A stretch of 64,000 bases of DNA from Methylomicrobium sp. (GCA_018333785.1 JAGXSU010000061.1:1-64000); one strand, 5' to 3'; positions 43,447 through 52,709 are shown, counted from the first letter of the stretch. Translations and numbers: made by a program. Notes: generated by a model from the letters alone, not told the origin.

Positions 43447-44904
43447 TCAACGCTGCAAGCCTGCCGCCACATCCCTAAACGCCGCCAGCGCTGCTTCCAG
43501 ATGCTCAATAATTTCCTGCTGCAACACATCCGGCGGCGGCAGATCGTCCAGATTATCCAGGCTATCGTCCTTGAGCCAGAAAATATCCAGACTGGCCTTG
43601 TCTCGGGCGACCAGCTCATCGTAAGCAAAATACTTAAAACGACCGGTTTCCTTGCGTTCATGACGGTTTTCAGGATTGTAGCAATCGATGAAATCCCGCA
43701 GATCGTCCAGCTTCAGAGTTTTGGTCTTCAGCGTGAAATGTTTGTTGGTGCGCAGGTCATAAATCCATACGCCTCGTGTATGCACGTTGCCGTCTTTTGG
43801 TTTGGCATCAAAGAACAGCACGTTGGCCTTAACGCCTTGCGCGTAAAAGATGCCGGTGGGCAGCCGCAGCAACGTATGCACATCGCAGTTTTCCAGTAAT
43901 TTCTTGCGTATTTTTTCACCCGCCCCGCCTTCAAACAACACGTTATCGGGCAACACTACCGCCGCTTTACCATCCTGCTTCAAAATGGTGACGATATGCT
44001 GTAAAAAATTGAGCTGTTTGTTGGACGTGGTTTCCCAAAAGTCCTGGCGTTCATAGGTCAACGCATTCTTGTCTTCCTCACCTTCTTCGTTGGTAATCGT
44101 CATGCTGCTTTTCTTACCGAACGGCGGATTGGCCAGCACATAATCGAAGCGCTTGCCGGAATCGGCAATCAAAGCATCGGCGCGTTCCACTGCAGGTTCG
44201 CCGTCCAGTTCGCCGATGTTATGCAGAAACAGATTCATCAAACACATGCGGCGAGTATTCGGCACAATTTCGTTACCTTGAAAGGCCTTGTGCCGCAGAA
44301 ACTCTTTCTGTTTTTTGTCCAGATTGTTGCCTGGCCGGGTCAGCCAATTATAAGCGCCCAGAAAAAAACCGCCGGTTCCGCAAGCCGGATCGGCAATCGT
44401 TTTCATCGGTTCAGGACGCACGCATTCCACCATCGCCTGAATCAAAGCTCGCGGCGTGAAATACTGCCCCGCGCCGCTTTTGGTGTCCTCCGCGTTCTTT
44501 TGCAGCAATCCCTCGTACAAATCGCCTTTAGTATCGGCATCCATACCCACCCAGCTTTCCGCATCAATCATCTGGACCAGTCGCGACAGCTTGGCCGGGT
44601 CCTGAATCTTGTTTTGAGCCTTAAAGAAAATCGCCCCCAACATGCCCGGACCGTTACCCAGTGTGTGCAGCGTCGCCAGATAATGCGCTTCCAACGGCTC
44701 GCCGGTTTTACTGCGCAATGCCGCCCAATCGTAACCGGCTGGAATATGGGTATCGCGGTTATAAGGCTCTTGCGCGTATTCATGCGCCATTTTCAAAAAC
44801 AGCAGATAAGTCAGTTGCTCCAGATAGTCGCCATAACCGACGCCGTCATCACGCAGGGTATGGCAGAAATTCCAGACTTTTTGGACGAGAGAAGAGGTGT
44901 TCAT
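43447..44904 (-). CDS. hsdM: type I restriction-modification methyltransferase subunit
   Basis: 485 residues. N6-adenine methyltransferase of a type I system. The N-terminal HsdM_N region begins LVQKVWNFCHTLRDDGVGYG; catalytic motif I is ADPACGTGGFFLGAYNWL and motif IV is LANPPFGKKSS (NPPF). VLPDNVLFEGGAGEKIRKKL and LRLPTGIFYAQGVKANVLFF are typical. Its ATG overlaps the stop of the DUF1016 gene (ATGA), so it is the last of four coupled genes; hsdM at the 3' end is unusual, since it mostly precedes hsdS. All motifs look functional. Confidence 0.95.
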   Translation of the reverse strand: MNTSSLVQKVWNFCHTLRDDGVGYGDYLEQLTYLLFLKMAHEYAQEPYNRDTHIPAGYDWAALRSKTGEPLEAHYLATLHTLGNGPGMLGAIFFKAQNKIQDPAKLSRLVQMIDAESWVGMDADTKGDLYEGLLQKNAEDTKSGAGQYFTPRALIQAMVECVRPEPMKTIADPACGTGGFFLGAYNWLTRPGNNLDKKQKEFLRHKAFQGNEIVPNTRRMCLMNLFLHNIGELDGEPAVERADALIADSGKRFDYVLANPPFGKKSSMTITNEEGEEDKNALTYERQDFWETTSNKQLNFLQHIVTILKQDGKAAVVLPDNVLFEGGAGEKIRKKLLENCDVHTLLRLPTGIFYAQGVKANVLFFDAKPKDGNVHTRGVWIYDLRTNKHFTLKTKTLKLDDLRDFIDCYNPENRHERKETGRFKYFAYDELVARDKASLDIFWLKDDSLDNLDDLPPPDVLQQEIIEHLEAALAAFRDVAAGLQR

Positions 44905-46010
44905 GATTCAGGATGTGTCTCGGCAGTGGCATAGCTATTCAGCTCGGCTTCGATGCTCTCGATGCTGGGCAATGCACTTTGTAAGGTTGTCGGTAATGAT
45001 CGGGTAAGCTCGTAACTGGCAATCCCAATCGGTTTGTCGATGCCGCGCAAGGCATACTCCGCCAAAACATTATCTTTATCTTGGCACAGCATCAGGCCAA
45101 TCGTCGGTGCATCACTGGCATGACGCAAGCTGTCATCAACAACATTGCAATAAAAATTCAGCTTGCCGGCATATTCCGGCTTAACGTCACCTCGTTTGAG
45201 TTCAATCACCAGATAACAGCGCAATTTCAGGTGGTAAAACAAAAGGTCGAGATAAAAATCCTTATCTCCCACCGTCAAATGATATTGCCGACCGACAAAT
45301 GCAAATCCCTGGCCCAGTTCCAATAAAAACTTTTCGATATGCGCCACCAAATAGACTTCTAACTCACGCTCATGGAAACCTGCTTCCAGGGTTAAAAAGT
45401 CAAAAATATACGGGTCTTTTAAGGATTGCTGGACTAGATCGGATTGTGGGGATGACAATCGCTCGGCAAAATTACTGATTAACTGGCCATGGCGATCATG
45501 GGCTTGGCCTTTAATTTGTAAGGCCAAGGTATTGCGGCTCCAGCCTTGAACCAAGGTTTGCCCCAAATACCAGCAGCGCACCTCAAGGTCTTTAATCTTT
45601 TCCAGCAGCAGCGCGTGATGTCCCCAAGGTAGTTGCCACAGCACGCTTTCCTGATCGGCAGTTTTCGCCACAGCCTGTGGCGCTATTTCCACACGGGCCA
45701 TTTTCGCCACAAGCTGCGGCGAAAAGACCTGTGGCTGCGGATAAGCCCTTGCAAAAGCCAACATACGATCCAAATTACGCGCCGAAAAGCCTTTAACCTC
45801 CGGTAATTCATTACGAATATCCTGCGCCAAACGCGGAATAATGCCCGCACCCCAACCCGCTTGAGCTTGTCGTATCTGCAGTGTTTGACCCACATGCCAA
45901 TAAAGCTGAACCAACTCGGCATTAACCGCCAGCATAGCGCGGTTTTGTGCGGTTTGTATCTGGGCTTTGATTTCCGACAACAACGCCGGATATTGGCTTA
46001 GTTCGGTCAT
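44901..46010 (-). CDS. DUF1016 (YhcG-like) PDDEXK nuclease protein
   Basis: 369 residues. The N-terminal DUF1016 part has AMLAVNAELVQLYWHVGQTL, GWGAGIIPRLAQDIRNELPE and KGFSARNLDRMLAFARAYPQ. The C-terminal PDDEXK nuclease has FAFVGRQYHLTVGDKDFYLD, LLFYHLKLRCYLVIELKRGD (Asp plus ELK) and YAGKLNFYCNVVDD. Such proteins are frequent guests in type I restriction loci; the exact role is unknown. It is joined by four-base overlaps to hsdS upstream and hsdM downstream, so it is made together with the restriction complex. The repeated CGC/Ala-Lys-Met-Ala stretch near 45690 corresponds to KMARVEIAPQAVAKTAD. Confidence 0.85.
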   Translation of the reverse strand: MTELSQYPALLSEIKAQIQTAQNRAMLAVNAELVQLYWHVGQTLQIRQAQAGWGAGIIPRLAQDIRNELPEVKGFSARNLDRMLAFARAYPQPQVFSPQLVAKMARVEIAPQAVAKTADQESVLWQLPWGHHALLLEKIKDLEVRCWYLGQTLVQGWSRNTLALQIKGQAHDRHGQLISNFAERLSSPQSDLVQQSLKDPYIFDFLTLEAGFHERELEVYLVAHIEKFLLELGQGFAFVGRQYHLTVGDKDFYLDLLFYHLKLRCYLVIELKRGDVKPEYAGKLNFYCNVVDDSLRHASDAPTIGLMLCQDKDNVLAEYALRGIDKPIGIASYELTRSLPTTLQSALPSIESIEAELNSYATAETHPES

Positions 46011-48112
46011 GATGTGCTTCTAGTAGTTCGTTTTTTAGGTGTGTTGACTGTTTGCTTGGCGGCTCGTTCGGCGCGTATCCGCTCGAGTAATACGCTGGCC
46101 GGTTCGTCGTTAGGGTCTTGGGGTACTAACTGACCGGAGAAAGCGGCTTTTAGGATGTTTTTGCGTTGGGCGGCGGATTGTTTAAATGAAAATTCAAATG
46201 CCTTCTGTTGTTCGATGGAGGCAGTAATAGTCGAGTCAACTAGATTAACTATTTCTTTCAATTCCATAAGCGGGGCAAGCGGTAGCGAAATGCGCTCGAC
46301 AATTGACTTATTCAAGGCAGGTTGATTGTTACCGCTACTTCCACGACGAGTTACCTCGTATTGCGACCAAAGCCAATAGTAAACGTATTCAGATGGAATT
46401 TCCGTTTCGCTCACCCAAATAGCCGCGCAGTTTTGATTGTTAGCAGCCTCTATATCCAAAATGGCAACTTGACCACGTGTTTTTCCTTCGCCGATCATGC
46501 CAAGCAAAACACTACCGATTGGGTTTATCTTGGTACTGCTATTATTTAAACCTTCTTCGGTTATGCTTTCTTTTGTAGAAGTGATTCGTGAGAATCTGAC
46601 CTCTCCTGAACTAACCCACGGGATATTACCATCCCAATAACTTGACTCTTTTCGACTTGGTGTTGCTCCAACAGTTACTTCAAAACATTGTCCGATTGAA
46701 GTCCAAACCCAACCCTCCGGTAATTCCGGCAAATCGCGGGTATCCGGCTTAACTGGTTCGGGGTATTTGTCTTGCCAGCCTTTGGGCGGGGCTTTGCCTT
46801 GTTCCTGGAACTTGGCGAGTTGCCTGGCTTCCCAGTGGTCGCGGCGTTCCTTGAGAATGCGTTCCAATAATTGCGCGCCGGATTCAACCGCTTCTCCGGC
46901 CCCTCTCTCATCAAGGCAAAAGGGCGTATCCGGTTGAGATCCGTTTCTGCAATTCTCATCAACATCGGGGGCAACACTAAGCCCCTCTCCCCTCGTGGGA
47001 GAGGGGTTGGGGAGAGGGGGCGAGGGCTTATCCTCATGCAAAGCCTGCCAAATCGCCTCAAGCACACCCGTTTGCTGGCTTTGCCATTGGTTATTCCAAA
47101 AGCGTAAAACCCGAAAACCCTGCCCATTCAGCCAATGATCACGCTGCGCGTCTGCCTGTTGGGTGTCGCTGTGCTGACTGCCGTCCAACTCAATCACCAG
47201 CTTTTGCTCAAAGCAAACAAAATCAGCAATGTACCGGCCAATCACTTGCTGTCTGCGAAATTTGAAACCGGAAAAGCGTTTAGCGCGCAGTTGCTGCCAT
47301 AAGGCTTGTTCTTGCGGCGTTTGTGCTTTCCGTAATTCTCGGGCGCGGTCGCGAAGCCAAGCGTTGTGGGGTAATCCGGAGGTTGTCGCCCCCTCTCCCC
47401 CGACCCCTCTCCCACGAGGGGAGAGGGGAGTGTTGGCGGCAGTATCGTTTGCAGTAGCGTCTCTCGCTTGATCGGTGAGGTATTGGGGAGAAGCCGCATG
47501 TCGATTATTACGCCACTGCTCAGTTAACTTGCCTTCCACTGCGGCTTTCAGCAACGATTGCCGGTACTGCACCAGTTTTTTCTGTGCGGCCTTGAGTTCA
47601 GCGACGCCGGCGTCGAGGTCGGAGAGGAGTTCTTCCAGTTTTTCGACTATCCGAGTTTGTTCATTAGATGGTGCGACAACAAGTGGAATCTGTTTCATTG
47701 CCGAGTTAGTCAACTTAAGGCGGGTTGAACCAGAAACATAAGGCTGATAATCAACCATGTTTAATTGGAAGCAAAGAAAATGATTATCCACTAAGCCTGC
47801 GGCACCCTGAATAACATGCGCATGATTATTTACCCAGAAGCGGCCATCCACAAGATATGCTTTGTCTTTTGAAGGATCAAAAAACGGCGCTCCGTCTTCA
47901 CCAAGAAGGATTCTTTGCCCTTCTGTTCTATAACCATCAATCCACCCAACTTGACCAGTTGCACCATAGTAAGCAAATAGCTCAGAGACACTTTTACCCG
48001 AGATTCGCTTTCTCCGCTCAGACGCGTTAATTGGCTCACGCTCGAAATCCAGAATATCCGCGATATCGTCAAGTTTTACATATTCCCATCCGCTAGGTAA
48101 TTCAACTGTCAC
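46007..48112 (-). CDS. hsdS: type I restriction specificity subunit with in-frame DUF559 nuclease insert
   Basis: 701 residues, far above the usual 400-550. Target recognition domain 1 occupies about 1-150, followed by the conserved helix EKLEELLSDLDAGVAELKAA and KLVQYRQSLLKAAVEGKLTE to QWRNNR (~200). The frame then carries about 200 foreign residues (see the element at 46982-47428) before returning to HsdS at VESGAQLLERILKERRDHWE (~407). Domain 2 is ELPEGWVWTSIGQCF onward, ending with the second helix QRKNILKAAFSGQLVPQDP. The insert sits at the central hinge, between the first helix and the second half, where it may be tolerated. Start and stop overlap hsdR and the DUF1016 gene by four bases. 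Confidence 0.9.
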   Translation of the reverse strand: MTVELPSGWEYVKLDDIADILDFEREPINASERRKRISGKSVSELFAYYGATGQVGWIDGYRTEGQRILLGEDGAPFFDPSKDKAYLVDGRFWVNNHAHVIQGAAGLVDNHFLCFQLNMVDYQPYVSGSTRLKLTNSAMKQIPLVVAPSNEQTRIVEKLEELLSDLDAGVAELKAAQKKLVQYRQSLLKAAVEGKLTEQWRNNRHAASPQYLTDQARDATANDTAANTPLSPRGRGVGGEGATTSGLPHNAWLRDRARELRKAQTPQEQALWQQLRAKRFSGFKFRRQQVIGRYIADFVCFEQKLVIELDGSQHSDTQQADAQRDHWLNGQGFRVLRFWNNQWQSQQTGVLEAIWQALHEDKPSPPLPNPSPTRGEGLSVAPDVDENCRNGSQPDTPFCLDERGAGEAVESGAQLLERILKERRDHWEARQLAKFQEQGKAPPKGWQDKYPEPVKPDTRDLPELPEGWVWTSIGQCFEVTVGATPSRKESSYWDGNIPWVSSGEVRFSRITSTKESITEEGLNNSSTKINPIGSVLLGMIGEGKTRGQVAILDIEAANNQNCAAIWVSETEIPSEYVYYWLWSQYEVTRRGSSGNNQPALNKSIVERISLPLAPLMELKEIVNLVDSTITASIEQQKAFEFSFKQSAAQRKNILKAAFSGQLVPQDPNDEPASVLLERIRAERAAKQTVNTPKKRTTRSTS
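46982..47428 (-). mobile_element. DUF559 endonuclease-encoding element with 40-bp inverted repeats inside hsdS
   Basis: GC-rich arms at 46982-47021 (CCCCTCTCCCCTCGTGGGAG and onward) and 47388-47428 are near-perfect inverted copies about 40 bases long. They are translated as LSPRGRGVGGEG and PPLPNPSPTRGEG. Between them is a complete DUF559 (Vsr/PDDEXK-like) domain: NAWLRDRARELRKAQTPQEQ, ALWQQLRAKRFSGFKFRRQQ, VIGRYIADFVCFEQKLVIEL with DGSQHSD, and GFRVLRFWNNQW. Small ORFs of this family bounded by GAGGGG repeats are scattered in many proteobacterial genomes. Here the whole unit is read in frame as part of HsdS. The junction sequences outside the arms (about 25 residues each side) may belong to the element too. 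Confidence 0.8.
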
Positions 48113-50889
48113 GCCACCAACTCCTTATTCATCTCATCCATTAATTCATCCAACTGCTTGCCAAACACGCCCCAAACCTTTTGCAAGCCGCCTTTATCTG
48201 CAAATTCTGCATAATCAAAATCCTGCCGGCTAATGCTGCAACTGCTGGCGATGTGGTCTTTCATCAAACGCAGCCATTCGGTTTGTTCGGGGGTAAACGC
48301 CGTGGTGCGCTGGGCATTGTGACGAAATATCCATTCCTGAAAACGTTTATCCACAAGCTCGCTGAATGGCTTTAGCTCGGCGTCCATACCGATGGCAAAG
48401 CGTACCAAGGCGATCAAATCGGTCAGCCGACGTTTGCTGTCCGCGCCTTTGACCTGGCTGGTTTGCACGCGGGCGTAGGCACTCCATAACCGTTCGGTGG
48501 TCAGCATCAGCGGCGGGCGGCTCAAGGCGTCATGCAGTTCTTCTATCATTTCGTAAGTCAGAGCCCGGCGCTGGTAAGGTTGCTGGTAGAAAAAGCTCAA
48601 GGCGGCGATTTCTTCTTTGTGTTGCCGGATGTAATCGGCAAACTTTTGGATGGTTTGTTCCTCCTGGGCTTGGGCTTGCTCGCTGAAACCGGAGAAAGTG
48701 ACTTGATCGAGATTGAGGTGATCGATCAATTGCTCGCGCTCACGACGAGCGGATTCGATTTGCTCGCGCAGTTCCGGATTGTCGAAGGCAGCGCAGGCTG
48801 CAGCGACTCGCTGGGCGCGGGCGGCGGCGATTTCATCTTCGGTCAAGGTGTCTTCCGAGCGCGTGATGCCGTTGGCTTGAGCGGTGGCCAAGGCGGAGAC
48901 AACAATTTGGTCGGGATCGAGCGCGGCGATCAGGCGTTTGGCCAGTTCGCCGACGCGTATTCCACCCGAAGCTTTGGCGATACGGTCTTGGGCTTTTTCA
49001 TCCAGTTGTTTGCCCAGCCTTATCAAGCGGTTGGCCAGGCTCAACACGGTATCGTCGTCGCGGTGTCCGATGGCGACGCCTTGCAGCAGGTCTTTGAGCG
49101 CGACGCCGGGTTTTTTCTCCAGAGGCCTGCTTTCGGTTTTCAAGGATTTTTCCACGCCGACCGCATCGATCAGCACAAAACGGGTTTTGGCGCTGTCGGC
49201 ACTGTTGCTGACGCGTTTGAGATCGTCATAGCTCAGACTGCGCACGCCTCGGCCCTTCATTTGTTCGTAATAGCTTTTGCTGCGCACATCGCGCATGAAC
49301 AGCAAGACTTCCAACGGTTTGACATCGGTGCCGGTGGCGATCATGTCCACGGTAACGGCGATGCGCGGATGGTAGTCGTTACGGAAACTGCTGAGGATGC
49401 TATCCGTGTCTTCGTCGGCCTTGTAAGTGACTTTTTTGCAAAAGGCGTTGCCCAGACCATAAACCTCGCGAACCATGTTGATGATGTCGTCGGCATGGCT
49501 GTCGGTTTTGGCAAAGATCAGGGTTTTGGGCATTTCGTTACGGTTAGGGAATATTTCGGTTTCCAGGGCGGTTTTCATCGCCTGGATGACTTGGCGAATC
49601 TGGCTGAGATTGACTACGGATTTATCCAGCTCCTTGCCGGTGTATAGCATTTCGTCTTCGGTTTCCGCCCAGCGTTTCTTGCGCGTCTGACGGTCGCGGT
49701 GATCCACCCATTCTTTAGCCTTTAACTCAGCGCCTTTTTGGGTGACTTCGGTGACGATTTCGTAAACGTCATAGCCTACATTGACGCCGTCGGCAACCGA
49801 TTGTTCGTAGCTGTACTCGGCGACGATGTTTTCGTTAAAAAAGCCGAAAGTGCGTTTGTCCGGCGTGGCAGTGAGGCCGATCAGGAAGGCATCGAAATAA
49901 TCCAGCACTTGTTTCCAGAGGTTGTAGATGCTGCGATGGCATTCATCGATAATGATGAAATCAAAGCTTTCTATGGACACCGCCGGATTGTAGCGTACCA
50001 GTTTGGCTTGATTGCCGGTTTGTTGCAGTTCGTTGAGCGAGACATCCTCGGCGCTGTCGTCGATAACTTCACCGGACAGCATGGAGTACATGCGCTGAAT
50101 GGTGGAGATACAGACCTGGGCATGCGGATCGAGGCTGTTGGTGGCCAGACGCTGGACATTGTAAAGTTCGGTGAACTTGCGGGCATCGTCGGGCGGCGTG
50201 TAGGCCATGAATTCCTGATGCGCCTGTTTGCCCAGATTGCGGGTATCGACCAGAAACAAAATACGTTTGGCTTCGCCGAATTTCAGCAACCTGTATACCG
50301 AGGTAATGGCGGTAAATGTTTTGCCTGCGCCGGTGGCCATGTGTACCAGCGCGCGCGGCTTGTTGCGGGCCAGGGACATTTCCAACCCAGTGACGGCGCT
50401 GACTTGGCATTCGCGCAGGTTAAGAACAGGTAACTCCGGCATGGCCTCGCATAAGCGGCGGCGCAGCGTATCCGGCTGAGACAGCCATTCGCCCAATTGC
50501 TCGGGCTTGAAGAAATGGAAAATCTCGCGGGAGCGCGGTGCCGGGTCGCGCTGGTCGGTAAAGCGGATGATCTGGCCGGTACTCTCGAATAGGAACGGCA
50601 GCGGTGTATTGTCTTTACGCCATTTTAATTTAGCATTGGCGTAACGGGCGGTTTGATCTTCGACGGTGGTGATGTTTTCGCCGGTTTCATCGCGTTTGGC
50701 TTCTATTACCCCGGCGGCTTGCCGGTTGATAAACAGCACATAATCCGCAGGTCCTGTGTCGGTAGGGTATTCGCGCACCGCGACGCCTGGAGCTGCGCCT
50801 AGGTTGAGCTGTTTCATATCTTGCACCAGCCAACCGGCTTGCGCCAGTTTTTGGTCGATTTCCTGGCGGGCTTTGGCTTCGGGAGTCAT
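48109..50889 (-). CDS. hsdR: type I restriction enzyme motor/nuclease subunit
   Basis: About 926 residues. The N-terminal PDxxxK-type nuclease is seen as YPTDTGPADYVLFINRQ with GVIEAKRDETG. Superfamily 2 translocase motifs: MATGAGKTFTAITSVYRLL (Walker A, near residue 185), IIIDECHRSIYN (DECH box), LTATPDKRTFGFF and VDMIATGTDVKPLEVLLFM with QMKGRGVRSLS. The C-terminal part is of the EcoEI-R type that docks on M2S. I chose the ATG at 50889, preceded by TTAGG; a GTG at 50898 is also in frame. It heads the operon hsdR-hsdS-DUF1016-hsdM. Confidence 0.94.
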   Translation of the reverse strand: MTPEAKARQEIDQKLAQAGWLVQDMKQLNLGAAPGVAVREYPTDTGPADYVLFINRQAAGVIEAKRDETGENITTVEDQTARYANAKLKWRKDNTPLPFLFESTGQIIRFTDQRDPAPRSREIFHFFKPEQLGEWLSQPDTLRRRLCEAMPELPVLNLRECQVSAVTGLEMSLARNKPRALVHMATGAGKTFTAITSVYRLLKFGEAKRILFLVDTRNLGKQAHQEFMAYTPPDDARKFTELYNVQRLATNSLDPHAQVCISTIQRMYSMLSGEVIDDSAEDVSLNELQQTGNQAKLVRYNPAVSIESFDFIIIDECHRSIYNLWKQVLDYFDAFLIGLTATPDKRTFGFFNENIVAEYSYEQSVADGVNVGYDVYEIVTEVTQKGAELKAKEWVDHRDRQTRKKRWAETEDEMLYTGKELDKSVVNLSQIRQVIQAMKTALETEIFPNRNEMPKTLIFAKTDSHADDIINMVREVYGLGNAFCKKVTYKADEDTDSILSSFRNDYHPRIAVTVDMIATGTDVKPLEVLLFMRDVRSKSYYEQMKGRGVRSLSYDDLKRVSNSADSAKTRFVLIDAVGVEKSLKTESRPLEKKPGVALKDLLQGVAIGHRDDDTVLSLANRLIRLGKQLDEKAQDRIAKASGGIRVGELAKRLIAALDPDQIVVSALATAQANGITRSEDTLTEDEIAAARAQRVAAACAAFDNPELREQIESARREREQLIDHLNLDQVTFSGFSEQAQAQEEQTIQKFADYIRQHKEEIAALSFFYQQPYQRRALTYEMIEELHDALSRPPLMLTTERLWSAYARVQTSQVKGADSKRRLTDLIALVRFAIGMDAELKPFSELVDKRFQEWIFRHNAQRTTAFTPEQTEWLRLMKDHIASSCSISRQDFDYAEFADKGGLQKVWGVFGKQLDELMDEMNKELVA

Positions 50890-51003
50890 TGCAAACACCT
50901 AACAGTTTGAGTGGAAGCATGCTCGCTAAGCCAAGTTAGTGAGGCATGCCTGGCATCTGATTTTGGGCCATTCTAACATTAACCGTTACTCCCGGCCTTC
51001 GGA

Positions 51004-51168
51004 ATGGCCTTAAATGAAAAAACAGGCTTTAAGGCGACCGGCAAAAGTTATACTGAGCATAAACTCATCGATGATAACCCGGTCGATAGCAAATGCTATT
51101 ATCCACTGATTAATACCCAGGCAGCTGAAGCAGTTGCCCCTCAAATTAAAGCGACACTAAACGAATGA
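51004..51168 (+). CDS. 54-aa ORF coupled to the hotdog-fold gene; possibly a gene remnant
   Basis: ATG at 51004; the frame reads MALNEKTGFKATGKSYTEHK and on to IKATLNE, ending in ATGA shared with the next start. The frame is open only from 50983. The precise four-base coupling suggests a real coding end, perhaps the 3' tail of a truncated gene once preceding the hotdog gene. No family recognised. The hsdR promoter lies on the opposite strand just upstream. Confidence 0.35.
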   Translation: MALNEKTGFKATGKSYTEHKLIDDNPVDSKCYYPLINTQAAEAVAPQIKATLNE

Positions 51169-52106
51169 AAGAGCAGTTGTTTACTTTTGAACAAATCCAC
51201 ATTGAAGTTGCCCGAAATGCCTCGGACGACTTTAACCTGTTTCACGACAAGCACAAATGGTTGCAGATCACTCATAATCCGTTTAAAGGACCGATTGTGT
51301 TGGGTTTTCAGTTAAATACGCTGATCGAATATCAGATGCGCTTGTACCGCGAAGCACATTATGAAGACCAGATCATTGCGGACAAGCGACTGCGATTCAG
51401 TAATTATCAGACTATTTTTGTCAACGCCTTGAGGCCGCGTCAGGAACTCTCGCTGGAAATCAAAAAAACCCTGATCACCACCATTCCTCATTTGACTCTG
51501 ACTAACCGTGTCATGATCAAATCACAAAACAAAACCATTTTGCTGGGTTATAAAAAAGAAACCCAAACGCCGCTGTTTCTGGGCGATACGGATTTAAGCA
51601 ATTTACCGGATCTGAATACGGTTGCCGATAAAACCCTGGTGCCGGGCACGGATTATTTTTTGATTCGTAAATGGCTGCAGAATGGAAATGTCAAAAATTT
51701 TCTGTCCGGATCATTGGTAGAGCAATCCGATTATTTTGACGAACTGGCCCATATTGCCCACTACCCTGAAATATTTCCCTGCAGTTTGACTTCAGGTGTT
51801 CTATTGGAAAAAGCCCAGCTTGAAAATCACGATTTCAAGGCAAACCCGATGGTGTACACCTCACATGATATTTCGGTTGACCGTTTTTTGATCAAACAGC
51901 TCAAAAATAACGATAAAGTCTATATTCTGGTCAAGCAACTGCCGGAATCCAAGAATAATACGCTGAATAACACCAGCATCCTATTGCGTACTTACGAATG
52001 TTATGGCGTACTGGATAATCAGGAAATTCTGTTCAGAATAAAACTGAATCTGGTGCCTTTGGAGGAAATTATTAAGAATCTGAGTTTAAAAGTCAGCAAG
52101 AATTGA
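51165..52106 (+). CDS. hotdog-fold (MaoC-like) protein of unknown substrate
   Basis: 313 residues. The first 90 residues resemble the MaoC/FabZ-like hotdog core: IHIEVARNASDDFNLFHDKH, then NPFKGPIVLGFQLNTLIEYQ (SDDFNLFH and the following GPIV segment are the hydratase-motif region with Asp and His). The second half may be another degenerate hotdog (SGSLVEQSDYFDELAHIAHY, YTSHDISVDRFLIKQLKNND). Probably acts on acyl-ACP/CoA-like thioesters, but the substrate is unknown. Neighbours give no pathway. No strong ribosome site; coupling to the 51004 ORF may drive translation. Confidence 0.6.
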   Translation: MKEQLFTFEQIHIEVARNASDDFNLFHDKHKWLQITHNPFKGPIVLGFQLNTLIEYQMRLYREAHYEDQIIADKRLRFSNYQTIFVNALRPRQELSLEIKKTLITTIPHLTLTNRVMIKSQNKTILLGYKKETQTPLFLGDTDLSNLPDLNTVADKTLVPGTDYFLIRKWLQNGNVKNFLSGSLVEQSDYFDELAHIAHYPEIFPCSLTSGVLLEKAQLENHDFKANPMVYTSHDISVDRFLIKQLKNNDKVYILVKQLPESKNNTLNNTSILLRTYECYGVLDNQEILFRIKLNLVPLEEIIKNLSLKVSKN

Positions 52107-52165
52107 AAACGTGGGAGCACACCGATAAGGATTTTTTCACTTCATCGAAAGACACGGGCTGAGGA

Positions 52166-52573
52166 TTAATGCTCGGCATTCAATCGCTTGACAAACTCGC
52201 GCATCGTTTCAGCAAAAACCTCTGCATGAACGGCTTCAAGCCGGTGATCCAGCAGTTTTTTGATGTGCTCAAATTTCAAGGGGTGGGTCTTGATGACGCC
52301 CATAGACCAGTTTTGAAACATCCTTTCCTTGGCGTATGACATCTGCACGATCTGGCTGTTGCTATGCCTTCGATCATCCAGGAGCTTGACATATAACCTG
52401 AGCACAGCTTGTTCAGGTCCTTCCAAAACCTGCATGAACATGTCACCGCCGTAGATAAGAACGCCGGTGACACCTATGCTTTGATTGTTTTTTCGTGACG
52501 ACTGAAGGATGTTCTGTACGTGATCATCCGATAGGCCGGGCGTGGCGTTACTAAAATAGAGAAGTCGAATCAT
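52166..52573 (-). CDS. BLUF-domain blue-light photoreceptor
   Basis: 135 residues: one BLUF domain and a short C-terminal helix pair. Flavin-site residues are present: Tyr6 in LLYFSNAT, Asn30 in SSRKNNQSIGVTGVLIY and Gln48 in MFMQVLEGPEQAVLRLY, with the Trp of NWSMGV near 89. It should bind FAD and respond to blue light through the Tyr-Gln switch. No output domain is attached, so it is a short BLUF protein acting through a partner. It lies 136 bases downstream of haoB on the same strand. Confidence 0.88.
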   Translation of the reverse strand: MIRLLYFSNATPGLSDDHVQNILQSSRKNNQSIGVTGVLIYGGDMFMQVLEGPEQAVLRLYVKLLDDRRHSNSQIVQMSYAKERMFQNWSMGVIKTHPLKFEHIKKLLDHRLEAVHAEVFAETMREFVKRLNAEH

Positions 52574-52709
52574 ACTGAGTTAACTCTTTTTAAAAACAGA
52601 TACTCCTACCCCATCATAAAGGCTTGGCATCACCCCGGTAAATGAAAGCCCGCTGTAGGTCGGATAAGGCGACAGCCTTCGACTCTTCCAGCCAGGCTTT
52701 CGGGGTTAC

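Noticed and set aside
43374-43661. 95-codon minus-strand ORF overlapping the hsdM end
   Set aside because: Out-of-frame shadow of hsdM for most of its length, with no ribosome site or family match.
46982-47431. GC-rich repeated blocks resembling a two-repeat CRISPR
   Set aside because: Only two copies, inverted rather than direct, 370 bases apart and translated inside hsdS; they are ends of the DUF559 element.
48532-49647. 371-codon plus-strand ORF opposite hsdR
   Set aside because: It is the antisense shadow of a well-supported HsdR reading frame with helicase motifs; its translation shows no domain.
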